Source: Bifidobacteriaceae bacterium UBA2724 | Lineage (GTDB): Bacteria; Actinomycetota; Actinomycetes; Actinomycetales; Bifidobacteriaceae | Direction: 5' to 3' | Assembly (NCBI GenBank): GCA_002353815.1 | Contig: DEKK01000008.1 | Span: 14,038 to 78,037 of the forward strand | DNA: 64,000 bases | In this document: positions 35,144-43,716 of the stretch, piece by piece | Numbering within the stretch: the stretch's first letter is position 1 | Layout of the letters: each line of letters begins with the position of its first letter | Program-made: the position numbers and the translations under genes | The notes under the pieces: generated by a model | Database searches by the model: none | What the model was told of the DNA's origin: nothing | What the model saw: only the letters and a program-made list of their open reading frames with translations

Positions 35144-36853
35144 ATGAGCACAGAGCAACACATGCATCGGACCGTGCGCACGGATGGCGCCGCGGCACCG
35201 CAGAACATCATCTTCGCCCTCGCACAGATCGACACGTGTGTGGGAGACCTCGACGGGAACGCGGCCAAGATCATGGCCGACTGCCGCGAAGCGGCGAAAC
35301 ACGGGGCGCATGTCGTCGCATTCCCCGAGATGACGCTGACGGGATACCCCATCGAGGACCTGGCGTTCCGTGCGACCTTCCGCCGCGCGGCATGGAAGAA
35401 GGCAGACGAGCTCGCCACGCAGCTGTCAAACGAAGGCATGGGCGATCTGTTCGTCGTCGTGGGCACCGTCGGCACCGCCGAAAGCGGCGAGCTGCCGCAG
35501 AACCGGCTCGTCGTGCTCCACGACGGGCTTGTCTGGGCCGGGTACGACAAGCACTTCCTTCCCAACTACGGTGTGTTCGACGAATTCCGCATCTTCGAGC
35601 CCGGAGACCGCACCCTCGTCATGCAGATCCGCGGCCGCCGCGTCGGCGTGGCCATCTGCGAGGACATCTGGCAGGAGGGAGGCCCCGTCGGCGACATGGC
35701 GGAGCAGGGCATCGACGTGCTGCTCACCATCAATGGCTCGCCGTACGAAGAGAGCAAGACCCACGTGCGCCACGACCTCTGCCGCCGCCGCGCCAAGGAG
35801 GTCAACGCCCCCGTCATCTACGTCAACCAGGTCGGCGGGCAGGACGACCTCGTGTTCGACGGCGCCAGCTTCGTCGTCGCCCCCGACGGCACCATGCTCG
35901 AACGCTCCCCGCAGTTCGTCGAATCCCTCGACTACTGGACGCTGCCGGCCACCAGCGGATACGACGGGGCCGCGCTCGCGGATTCCGCCGTTCCGCTCGC
36001 ACCGGTGATGGACCCCGACGAAGAGGTCTACCGCGCCTGCGTCCTCGGGCTCAAAGACTACATGTCCAAGAACCGCTTCACCTCGGTGACGTTGGGACTT
36101 TCCGGCGGAATCGACTCCGCCCTCGTCGCCACCATGGCCGCCGATGCGTGCGGAGGCGAGAACGTCTACGGCATCTCCATGCCCAGCATGTACAGCTCCG
36201 ACGGTTCGAAGGACGACGCCGCCGACCTTGCCCGCAACATCGGCGCGCGGTACGAAGTGCAGCCCATCGAGCCGCTGTTCAACGCATTTCAGAAGCAGCT
36301 GGGGCTCGACGGCGTGGCCGCCGAGAACCTGCAGGCCCGAATCCGCGGCGTCATCGTCATGGCATCGTCGAATTCCCGGGGCGCGCTGGCGCTCGCAACG
36401 GGCAACAAAAGCGAGCTCGCCTGCGGGTATTCCACGATCTACGGCGACGCGGTCGGCGGATACGCCCCGATCAAGGACCTGCTCAAGACGCGCGTCTGGG
36501 AGCTCGCCCGCTGGCGCAACAAACACGCCGAGGAGACCGGGGAGGTCCCGCCGATCCCCGAGAACTCCATCACCAAGCCGCCGAGCGCTGAACTGCGCCC
36601 GGGCCAGAAGGATTCGGACTCCCTGCCCGAATACGCCCTGCTCGACAAGGTCCTCGCCGCGTACATCGAGAAAGCGCATGGGCGCGCCGACCTTCTCGCG
36701 GATGGATTCGACGAGAAGACGGTAGACACCGTCATGCGCCTCGTCGACCGCGCCGAATGGAAGCGCCGCCAGTATCCGCTCGGCCCCAAGGTCACGGCCC
36801 TGGCGTTCGGCCGCGACCGCCGTCTGCCCGTGACGAGCGCGTTCCGCGAATAG
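35144..36853 (+). CDS. nadE: Glutamine-dependent NAD+ synthetase
   Basis: A 569-residue fused enzyme making NAD+ from deamido-NAD+, ATP and glutamine. The N-terminal nitrilase-fold glutaminase (about residues 25-280) shows the Glu-Lys-Cys triad regions: AFPEMTLTGYP, DKHFLPNYGVFDE and VAICEDIWQEG. The C-terminal ammonia-dependent synthetase (from about residue 310) has the pyrophosphatase P-loop LGLSGGIDSALVA and later NKSELACGYSTIYGDAVGGYAPIKDL. TACGAT ends 6 bases before ATG 35144 with no ribosome site, so a leaderless message is plausible. Alternative ATG at 35162. Confidence 0.95.
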   Translation: MSTEQHMHRTVRTDGAAAPQNIIFALAQIDTCVGDLDGNAAKIMADCREAAKHGAHVVAFPEMTLTGYPIEDLAFRATFRRAAWKKADELATQLSNEGMGDLFVVVGTVGTAESGELPQNRLVVLHDGLVWAGYDKHFLPNYGVFDEFRIFEPGDRTLVMQIRGRRVGVAICEDIWQEGGPVGDMAEQGIDVLLTINGSPYEESKTHVRHDLCRRRAKEVNAPVIYVNQVGGQDDLVFDGASFVVAPDGTMLERSPQFVESLDYWTLPATSGYDGAALADSAVPLAPVMDPDEEVYRACVLGLKDYMSKNRFTSVTLGLSGGIDSALVATMAADACGGENVYGISMPSMYSSDGSKDDAADLARNIGARYEVQPIEPLFNAFQKQLGLDGVAAENLQARIRGVIVMASSNSRGALALATGNKSELACGYSTIYGDAVGGYAPIKDLLKTRVWELARWRNKHAEETGEVPPIPENSITKPPSAELRPGQKDSDSLPEYALLDKVLAAYIEKAHGRADLLADGFDEKTVDTVMRLVDRAEWKRRQYPLGPKVTALAFGRDRRLPVTSAFRE

Positions 36854-36972
36854 CTCCGCGCCCTTCGTGCGACGGCGGCGCGCCGTTCCTGCGGGTTCCT
36901 CATGGGTTCCTTGCAGGCTCCGCGTTCTTGCCGTCGTCCGCATGGTCCCATTTGTTTTTCCAGGAGGTTTGA

Positions 36973-37203
36973 ATGTCGGAAGAAATGAAAAACCAGTGGT
37001 TCTTCAACACCAAGACCCAGCAGCCGGAACTGGGGCCCCAGTCTCCGGCGAACGTGCGCCTGGGGCCTTACAAGACCCGCGAGGCGGCCCTCAAGGCATG
37101 GGAGATCGTGAGGCAGCGCAACGCCAAGTGGGAGCAGGACGACCACGAGTGGAACGCATGGAAGGACGGCGACGCCGAAGACCGCCAGACGCCCCATGCC
37201 TGA
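36973..37203 (+). CDS. Small SPOR-like hypothetical protein
   Basis: 76 residues. The aromatic start QWFFNTKTQQPELG and RLGPYKTREAALKAWEIVRQRN match a small family in actinobacteria annotated as SPOR-domain-like (the GPY/F-x(2)-x-EAA-A pattern). It has no membrane segment, so a peptidoglycan-binding role would be surprising and the annotation is structural only. ATG 36973 is preceded by AGGAGG with ideal spacing. A terminator hairpin and two CRP-like sites follow before pflB. Confidence 0.8.
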   Translation: MSEEMKNQWFFNTKTQQPELGPQSPANVRLGPYKTREAALKAWEIVRQRNAKWEQDDHEWNAWKDGDAEDRQTPHA

Positions 37204-37214
37204 CACGTCCCATG

Positions 37215-37230
37215 TGTGAGGAACATCACC
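37215..37230. promoter_or_regulatory. CRP/GlxR-type site 1 upstream of pflB
   Basis: TGTGA GGAACA TCACC: both half-sites of the CRP-family consensus with the correct 6-bp spacer; one outer base differs. Confidence 0.5.
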
Positions 37231-37240
37231 ATTCGCCGTA

Positions 37241-37265
37241 CAACGCCCGCCCCGTGCGGGCGTTG
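37241..37265 (+). terminator. Terminator after the SPOR-like gene
   Basis: A perfect 10-bp stem CAACGCCCGC / GCGGGCGTTG with a 5-nt loop, lying between the two CRP-like sites. Confidence 0.75.
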
Positions 37266-37327
37266 CGCGTTGGTGCCACGGGAATCCGGGATGGAGAGGG
37301 GCCTGTAGCGCGGGGCGGAGGCCGCCA

Positions 37328-37343
37328 TGTGAGCTACATCACG
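37328..37343. promoter_or_regulatory. CRP/GlxR-type site 2 upstream of pflB
   Basis: TGTGA GCTACA TCACG matches the actinobacterial GlxR consensus TGTGANNTANNTCAC at every fixed position. It is about 97 bp before the pflB ATG and 113 bp after site 1. Confidence 0.6.
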
Positions 37344-37439
37344 TTTGCTATCAGCTTTTTCCAAGGTCCAGGCGAATAAAATGTAAAGCACGGTGACACA
37401 AAGCAGCGCCACCACGTAAGAGCAAGAAAAGGAGCCCTT

Positions 37440-39797
37440 ATGGCAGCAGTTGAAACCCCCGCAGTCACTCAGGAAGAGCTCAACGCTAAGGCTTGGGAGA
37501 GCTTTAACGGAGGGCATTGGCAAGAGGACATCGACGTCCGCGATTTCATCCAGAAGAACTACACCCCGTACGAGGGCGACGAATCGTTCCTCGCGCCCGC
37601 GACCGCCAAGACCAAGCATCTGTGGAAGACGCTTGACGACAACTACCTCGCGGTCGAGCGCAAGCAGCGCGTCTACGATGTCGACACCCATACGCCCGCG
37701 GACATTGACGCATTCCCCGCAGGCTACATCGACGATCAGGATGATGTGATCGTCGGCCTGCAGACCGACGTCCCGTGCAAGCGCGCCATGATGCCGAACG
37801 GCGGCTGGCGCATGGTCGAGCAGGCCATCAAGGAGGCCGGCAAGGAAGTCGACCCCGAGGTCAAGAAGATCTACACGCGCTATCGCAAGACCCACAACGA
37901 CGGCGTCTTCGGCGTCTACACCGACCGCATCAAGCGCGCCCGCCACAACAAGATCCTCACCGGCCTGCCGGATGCATACGGCCGCGGCCGCATCATCGGC
38001 GACTACCGCCGCGTCGCCCTCTATGGTGTCAACACCCTCATCAAGTTCAAGCAGCGCGACAAGGACTCCATCCCGTATCGCAATGACTTCACCGAGACCG
38101 AGATCGAGCACTGGATCCGCTTCCGCGAGGAGCATGACGAGCAGATCAAGGCCCTGAAGAAGCTCATCAAGCTCGGCCAGGAATACAACCTCGACCTGTC
38201 CCGTCCGGCTCAGAACGCCCAGGAGGCCGTGCAGTGGACCTACATGGGCTACCTCGCCTCCGTCAAGAGCCAGGACGGCGCCGCCATGTCCATCGGCCGC
38301 CTCTCCGCGTTCTTCGACATCTACTTCGAGCGCGACCTGAAGAAGGGCCTCATCACCGAGACCGACGCGCAGGAGATCATCGACAACATCGTCATGAAGC
38401 TGCGCATCGTCCGCTTCCTGCGCACCAAGGACTACGACAAGATCTTCTCCGGCGACCCGTACTGGGCGACCTGGTCCGACGCTGGCTTCGGCGAGGACGG
38501 ACGCTGCATGGTCACCAAGACCTCGTTCCGTCTGCTCAACACGCTGACCCTCGACCACCTCGGCCCCGGCCCCGAGCCGAACATCACGATCTTCTGGGAT
38601 CCGAAGCTGCCGGAAGGCTACAAGCGCTTCTGTGCCAAGATCTCCATCGACACCTCCGCAATCCAGTACGAGTCCGACAAGCAGATCCGCGGCCACTGGG
38701 GCGACGACGCCGCCATCGCCTGCTGCGTGTCCCCGATGCGCGTGGGCAAGCAGATGCAGTTCTTCGCGGCCCGCGTCAACTCCGCCAAGGCCCTGCTTTA
38801 CGCGATCAACGGCGGCATCGACGAGATGACCGGCATGCGCGTCATCGACGAGGGCTACATCGACCCGGTCAAGCCCGAACCCGACGGCACGCTGAGCTAC
38901 GAGAAGGTCAAGGACAACTACGAAAAGGCCCTCGAATGGCTGTCGGAGACCTACGTCGAGGCCCTCAACATCATCCACTACATGCACGATAAGTACGCTT
39001 ACGAGTCCATCGAGATGGCCCTGCACGACAAGGAGGTCTACCGCACCCTCGGCTGCGGCATGTCCGGCCTCTCCATCGCGGCCGACTCGCTGTCCGCCCT
39101 CAAGTACGCCAAGGTGTACCCGATCTACAACAAGGATGCGAAGGGCACCGACGAGTATTGCGAGAACGGCCCGGACGACCTCATCGTCGGCTACAAGACC
39201 GTGGGAGACTACCCGGTCTACGGCAACGACGACGACCGCGCCGATGACATCGCCAAGTGGGTCGTGTCCACCGTCATGGGGCAGGTCCGCCGCCTGCCGG
39301 TGTACCGCAACGCCGTGCCGACCCAGTCGATCCTCACCATCACCTCGAACGTCGAGTACGGCAAGAACACCGGCTCCTTCCCGTCCGGACACCACAAGGG
39401 CACCCCGTACGCACCGGGCGCGAACCCGGAGAACGGCCGCGACACGCACGGCATGCTGCCGTCCATGTTCTCCGTCGGCAAGATCGACTACGACGATGCC
39501 CTCGACGGCATCTCGCTGACGAACACGATCACCCCGGAGGGCCTTGGCCGCGACGAAGAGGACCGCATCACCAACCTGGTCGGCATCCTCGATTCCGGCA
39601 ACGGCCACGGGCTGTACCACGCCAACATCAACGTGCTGCGCAAGGAACAGCTCGAGGACGCCATGAACAACCCGGAGAAGTACCCGCACCTCACGGTCCG
39701 CGTCTCCGGCTACGCCGTCAACTTCGTGCGCCTGACCAAGGAGCAGCAGCTCGACGTGATCTCCCGCACCTTCCATAACGGCGCGGTCACCGACTGA
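37440..39797 (+). CDS. pflB: Formate C-acetyltransferase (pyruvate formate-lyase)
   Basis: Glycyl-radical enzyme converting pyruvate and CoA to acetyl-CoA and formate, central to bifidobacterial end-product balance. 785 residues, the usual length. The catalytic cysteine pair lies in AIACCVSPM (Cys428-Cys429) and the radical glycine in RVSGYAVNFVRLT (about Gly757). Other conserved stretches include NTLTLDHLGPGPEPN and RLPVYRNAVPTQSILTITSNVEYG. ATG 37440 follows AAAAGGAGCC. Codon use is strongly biased to C-ending codons, as expected for a highly expressed gene. Two CRP-family sites upstream suggest carbon-source or redox control. The activase gene follows after 287 bp, behind a terminator, so it probably has its own promoter or is expressed by partial read-through. 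Confidence 0.97.
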   Translation: MAAVETPAVTQEELNAKAWESFNGGHWQEDIDVRDFIQKNYTPYEGDESFLAPATAKTKHLWKTLDDNYLAVERKQRVYDVDTHTPADIDAFPAGYIDDQDDVIVGLQTDVPCKRAMMPNGGWRMVEQAIKEAGKEVDPEVKKIYTRYRKTHNDGVFGVYTDRIKRARHNKILTGLPDAYGRGRIIGDYRRVALYGVNTLIKFKQRDKDSIPYRNDFTETEIEHWIRFREEHDEQIKALKKLIKLGQEYNLDLSRPAQNAQEAVQWTYMGYLASVKSQDGAAMSIGRLSAFFDIYFERDLKKGLITETDAQEIIDNIVMKLRIVRFLRTKDYDKIFSGDPYWATWSDAGFGEDGRCMVTKTSFRLLNTLTLDHLGPGPEPNITIFWDPKLPEGYKRFCAKISIDTSAIQYESDKQIRGHWGDDAAIACCVSPMRVGKQMQFFAARVNSAKALLYAINGGIDEMTGMRVIDEGYIDPVKPEPDGTLSYEKVKDNYEKALEWLSETYVEALNIIHYMHDKYAYESIEMALHDKEVYRTLGCGMSGLSIAADSLSALKYAKVYPIYNKDAKGTDEYCENGPDDLIVGYKTVGDYPVYGNDDDRADDIAKWVVSTVMGQVRRLPVYRNAVPTQSILTITSNVEYGKNTGSFPSGHHKGTPYAPGANPENGRDTHGMLPSMFSVGKIDYDDALDGISLTNTITPEGLGRDEEDRITNLVGILDSGNGHGLYHANINVLRKEQLEDAMNNPEKYPHLTVRVSGYAVNFVRLTKEQQLDVISRTFHNGAVTD

Positions 39798-39858
39798 GAG
39801 GCTGACGGTATCTTGCCGCCGCGACGATAACCCGCGGTAGGCGGGCCGGCATTGCGCG

Positions 39859-39890
39859 ACAGGGGACGGGGCTTCGGTTCCGTCCCCTGT
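39859..39890 (+). terminator. pflB terminator
   Basis: An 11-bp stem ACAGGGGACGG / CCGTCCCCTGT with a loop containing TTCG, followed by GTTATT. Confidence 0.8.
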
Positions 39891-40084
39891 GTTATTCGCG
39901 GATGCCTGCATGGTGCCCGGTCGGTCACCGGAACGTCCGGTTCCCGAGCACATCCAGGGTTATCGCCATGACGCGGCGGTTCTGCCCGGTCCGGCGCGAG
40001 GCATCGCGCGGCGTCGCGGTTTAAGCGCGCCGCGGAGGATGCGCCATGGCAATTGTGATGCCGGTGACGGCAGAGGGAGTGACG

Positions 40085-41056
40085 ATGTCAGAGAACACGG
40101 CATATGACAATCATGCGGTGCATGCCGCGACGGCCTCAGGGACGGCGACTGCGCGCGATGGGCGTGACGACACGCCTTTGGAACAGTCCGGGTTCCGCAC
40201 CACCACGCCGCACATGCTGCGCCATTCCAAGGAATACGAGCGCCAGACGCTCATGGGAGGGCTTTCGGGATTCGAATCGCCCATCGGGCTCGACCGAAGG
40301 GACCGAATCGAGGCGCTGCGCACCGGCGACATCGGTTTCGTGCATTCGTGGGATCTCAACACGTCTGTCGATGGGCCCGGAACCCGCATGACCGTCTTCA
40401 TGAGCGGCTGCCCCCTCCGCTGCCAGTACTGCCAGAACCCCGACACGTGGAAGATGCGCGACGGCAAGCCGGTCTACTTCGACGCCATGATGAAGAAGAT
40501 CGAACGCTATGCCGACGTGTTCCAGTACACCGGCGGTGGAATCACCTTCTCGGGCGGCGAGTCCATGATGCAGCCGGCCTTCGTGTCGCGCGTGTTCCAC
40601 GCCTCCAAGGAGATCGGCGTGCATACGTGCCTGGACACCTCCGGGTTCCTCGGTGCGACATGGAGCGATGAACAGGTCGACGACATCGACCTGTGTCTGC
40701 TTGATGTCAAGAGCGGCGACGAGGAGACCTACCACAAGGTCACCGGCGGCACGCTGCAGCCCACCATCGACTTCGGAAAGCGCCTGCAGGAGCACGGCGC
40801 CAGGATCTGGGTGCGTTTCGTCCTGGTGCCGAGACTCACCGATTCCGAACAGAACGTCGAGAACGTCGCAAGTATCTGCGAACAGTTCAAAGACGCCATC
40901 GACCACATCGACGTGCTGCCCTTCCACCAATTGGGCCGCCCCAAGTGGCATGCCCTGCGCTACGACTATCCGCTCGAAAACGCCAAGGGGCCCAACGCGG
41001 CGCTTCTGGACCGCGTGCGCGGGCAGTTCAAGGACCACGGTTTCGTCGTGTTCTGA
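40085..41056 (+). CDS. pflA: Pyruvate formate-lyase activating enzyme (radical SAM)
   Basis: Radical SAM enzyme that abstracts hydrogen from the PflB glycine. 323 residues. The [4Fe-4S] motif CxxxCxxC is in SGCPLRCQYCQNP; SAM-binding elements TGGGITFSGGESMMQP and LDTSGFLG follow, then WVRFVLVPRLTD and HIDVLPFHQLG. The N-terminal roughly 75 residues extend beyond the E. coli enzyme and include a conserved-looking HMLRHSKEYERQTLMGGLSGFESPIG. ATG 40085 follows GAGGGAGTGACG; an in-frame ATG at 40046 is less well placed. It acts on the pflB product directly upstream. Confidence 0.95.
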   Translation: MSENTAYDNHAVHAATASGTATARDGRDDTPLEQSGFRTTTPHMLRHSKEYERQTLMGGLSGFESPIGLDRRDRIEALRTGDIGFVHSWDLNTSVDGPGTRMTVFMSGCPLRCQYCQNPDTWKMRDGKPVYFDAMMKKIERYADVFQYTGGGITFSGGESMMQPAFVSRVFHASKEIGVHTCLDTSGFLGATWSDEQVDDIDLCLLDVKSGDEETYHKVTGGTLQPTIDFGKRLQEHGARIWVRFVLVPRLTDSEQNVENVASICEQFKDAIDHIDVLPFHQLGRPKWHALRYDYPLENAKGPNAALLDRVRGQFKDHGFVVF

Positions 41057-41206
41057 TTCGGCGTGGCGTGCGTGGGCCTGCGCGTCGCCTGCCGCCCTGC
41101 GGCGTGCGCCCTGCCTGAAAATGGATGTGGGGATTCGCATTCATGCGCCGGTATTGCAGCGTTGTCAATACGCTGAAAAACCGCGCCATGTGCGTAGCCT
41201 TGAATC

Positions 41207-41854
41207 ATGGCAGATGTCTTTGCATTCCCCGCGGTCAGCGCGGCCGAAACCCAGGCCGGTGCCTCCGTGTCCTTGACCCGGCCCGGTGGCGTTCCCGACG
41301 ATGTGTGGAATGCCGTGGTGTCCATCGCCACCATGCGCAAGCTTTCCGGAGTTCGGTACCGCGAGCTGCCGGTGGGGCGTGATGTCGCGGATTACGGCAT
41401 CGGCGTGTCGATGACGGCGGAACGCCCCGATGCGCCGGACGTCTCCGGGGCGCCGGCCGATGCCGGCTGGATCTACGTGCTTCATGGCGATGGCATGGAT
41501 GCTGCCGCGGACAGCGGCGTCTCCCAGGGACCGTGGAGGTGCGTGGGGTACCTGACGATCACCGGCATCCGACACGCCGACTCTCTGACCTCCGCCATGG
41601 TCTGGGAATCCGTCAGGGACTCCGTGGGCAGCGGCGTCGCCGGTACCGTCACGGTGAGTTCCGACACGAGCTTCGGCGTCATGCGCGGTGACTCCGAGTG
41701 GGCGCGCGAATTCGGACGCCTGCGGGGTCATTCCATCGAGGTGCGCGCCTCGTGGACCCCGCGGCAGGCAACCGATGCGGGGTTCGACGCCGGGGAATGC
41801 GTCCGGGTCTGGTCGAGCCTCCTCGTTTCGCTGAGCGGAGAACTTGCCGGCTAG
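41207..41854 (+). CDS. DUF3000 family protein
   Basis: 215 residues of the actinobacterial DUF3000 family, function unknown, found next to RNase D across the phylum and here too. Recognisable parts: VPDDVWNAVVSIATMRKLSGVRYREL, GWIYVLHGDG (an additional stretch of about 15 residues follows), WRCVGYLTITGI and a C-terminal VRVWSSLLVSLSGELAG. No membrane or signal segment. ATG 41207 has TAGCCT ending 6 bases upstream and no ribosome site, so it may be leaderless. Confidence 0.85.
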   Translation: MADVFAFPAVSAAETQAGASVSLTRPGGVPDDVWNAVVSIATMRKLSGVRYRELPVGRDVADYGIGVSMTAERPDAPDVSGAPADAGWIYVLHGDGMDAAADSGVSQGPWRCVGYLTITGIRHADSLTSAMVWESVRDSVGSGVAGTVTVSSDTSFGVMRGDSEWAREFGRLRGHSIEVRASWTPRQATDAGFDAGECVRVWSSLLVSLSGELAG

Positions 41855-42127
41855 CATCATCGCCGGGGCCGTCGCCCCACTCCCGTCGGTCGGCTCCCTG
41901 GGGGCGAAACCCGCCTGATCCCAAGCGTCCTCGTCTTGCCCGGGGCCAGGCCTGAGCCGAATGTTTATGGCGCGACGTTATACTATGGCACAGCATTGGG
42001 CATGGCATGGGGCATGGCTGCGGCAGGATCTGCCGGAGCCATGCCGCACACGGCTGGTCCATAGCAGAGCAGAGAAGCCTAGAAGGCTGCAATAAAACAG
42101 AGTGTGAAAGAAGGCCGCGTCCCACCC

Positions 42128-43438
42128 ATGTCCGCACAGGAACCCGTTCTTCTCAAAGAGCCGCGCGACGGTGTGCCCGATGTGATAGATACGCCGGAGA
42201 GCTTTTATGAATTCGTGGACCGCTTGGCTGAGGCGCAAGGACCTGTTGCCGCCGATGCGGAACGAGCCTCGGGGTATCGCTACGGGCAGCAGGACTGGCT
42301 GGTGCAGTTCAAACGCGATGGCGCGGGCATCGGTCTCATCGACCCCGTGGCTCTGACGGACCAGGGCGTCAACTGGGGGGCGTTCAACGATGCGGTCGGG
42401 GACGCCGAATGGATCATCCACGACTCGTTGCAGGACCTTCCCGGCTTCGTCGACATAGGCTTCGCCCCGAAGGCGCTGTTCGATACCGAATTCGCCGCGC
42501 GTCTGCTCGGGCGCCACTCCTTCGGCCTCGCCGCATGCACCGAATACTATCTGGGCATCTCCCTGGCCAAGGAACACTCCGCCGCCGACTGGTCGTATCG
42601 TCCGCTGGGGCGCGACCTGAGGGATTACGCCGCGCTTGACGTCGAGGTGCTCATCGAGCTGCGCGCCCGCATGCTCGCCCAGATCGTGCAGCAGGGCAAG
42701 AAGGAGTGGGCGCGCCAGGAATTTGACTATCTGCTTGCCAAGGGGACGGCGCCCCGCGTGGTCCCCGACGAACCATGGCGCCACACCAGCAACATCACCA
42801 AGCTCAACAACGACCGCCGCGGCCTCGCCGTGGTGAGGGAACTGTGGAAGGAACGCGACAACTGGGCCCGCGAACTCGACATCGCGCCCACGCTGCTGCT
42901 TCCCGACGCCGCGCTCATCAAGGCGGGAGTCGCCAAGCCTCACAACGGCAAGCAGTTTTCGTCGATCCGCATACTCAATGAGCGCGTGCGCATGCATGTG
43001 GGAGGGGAGCGCGACAAGATGTTCGAACGCTATGCCCCGCTCCAGCGCAAGGTCAAGCCCACCGTATGGAAGAATGCCATCCTGCGCGCCCTCGACCTGC
43101 CGGAATCCCTCCTGCCGTCCCCGTCGGGCGGCCAGGAGCATCCCGAGGAAGGCACCAATGCCCCGAGGTCGCTGAAATACTGGCGCGAACACCATCCGGA
43201 TCGCTATGAGATGCTGGAATCGGCGCGCGCGAAGCTCAACGTGGTGTCGCAGGACACGAACACGCCGGTGGATGTGCTGCTCAAACCGAGGACCCTGCGC
43301 AACATGTGCTGGCAGGCCGGAGAACGGACGGGATTCAGCGCCGAAGACGATGTGGACCGGTATCTGGCAAGCCATGAGGCCAGACGTTGGCAGCGCGAGC
43401 TGCTGGTGCCCACCCTCGCTTCCGTCGTGTGCAGGTGA
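42128..43438 (+). CDS. rnd: Ribonuclease D (3'-5' exonuclease with HRDC domain)
   Basis: About 436 residues, a DEDD-family exoribonuclease for tRNA and other stable RNA 3' ends. The exonuclease motifs are VAADAERASGYRY (Exo I, DxE), IIHDSLQDLPGF (Exo II) and DYAALDVEVLIEL (Exo III, Y..D). An HRDC domain follows (RGLAVVRELWKERDNWARELDIAPTLLLPDAALI), and a second HRDC-like segment is likely near the C-terminus. ATG 42128 is preceded by AAAGAAGG at long spacing; GTG 42104 is the in-frame alternative. Conserved pairing with DUF3000. TATACTAT at 41979-41986 is a good -10 candidate, giving a leader of more than 100 nt. Confidence 0.9.
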   Translation: MSAQEPVLLKEPRDGVPDVIDTPESFYEFVDRLAEAQGPVAADAERASGYRYGQQDWLVQFKRDGAGIGLIDPVALTDQGVNWGAFNDAVGDAEWIIHDSLQDLPGFVDIGFAPKALFDTEFAARLLGRHSFGLAACTEYYLGISLAKEHSAADWSYRPLGRDLRDYAALDVEVLIELRARMLAQIVQQGKKEWARQEFDYLLAKGTAPRVVPDEPWRHTSNITKLNNDRRGLAVVRELWKERDNWARELDIAPTLLLPDAALIKAGVAKPHNGKQFSSIRILNERVRMHVGGERDKMFERYAPLQRKVKPTVWKNAILRALDLPESLLPSPSGGQEHPEEGTNAPRSLKYWREHHPDRYEMLESARAKLNVVSQDTNTPVDVLLKPRTLRNMCWQAGERTGFSAEDDVDRYLASHEARRWQRELLVPTLASVVCR

Positions 43439-43632
43439 GGGCGGAGGTCCGTGGCGCACAGACGCTTGCCGCGACCATGGGGGCATGGCGGGCGATGGAG
43501 CCGCGCGGCCTTTCTGACGTTCCCGCCTGCCCCCCTGCATCGTGTTTGAATCCCCGGGACGTCGATCGGAGCGGAGTGCGACGGGGGATGCCATCGGACA
43601 GGCGCGGTCGTCGAAACATTCCTCCGTTGTGA

Positions 43633-43666
43633 TTGCGGGGCGGCCGTCCGCGAGTGGATATACTAT
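43633..43666 (+). promoter_or_regulatory. Candidate trigger factor promoter
   Basis: TTGCGG (43633-43638) and TATACTAT (43659-43666); the spacing is 18-20 bp depending on the -10 chosen. The -10 core resembles those before sigA and rnd. Confidence 0.45.
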
Positions 43667-43716
43667 AGAACGGTTGCCTTCGGGCGAAGACTATCGATAT
43701 TGAATTGGAGCGCAGA

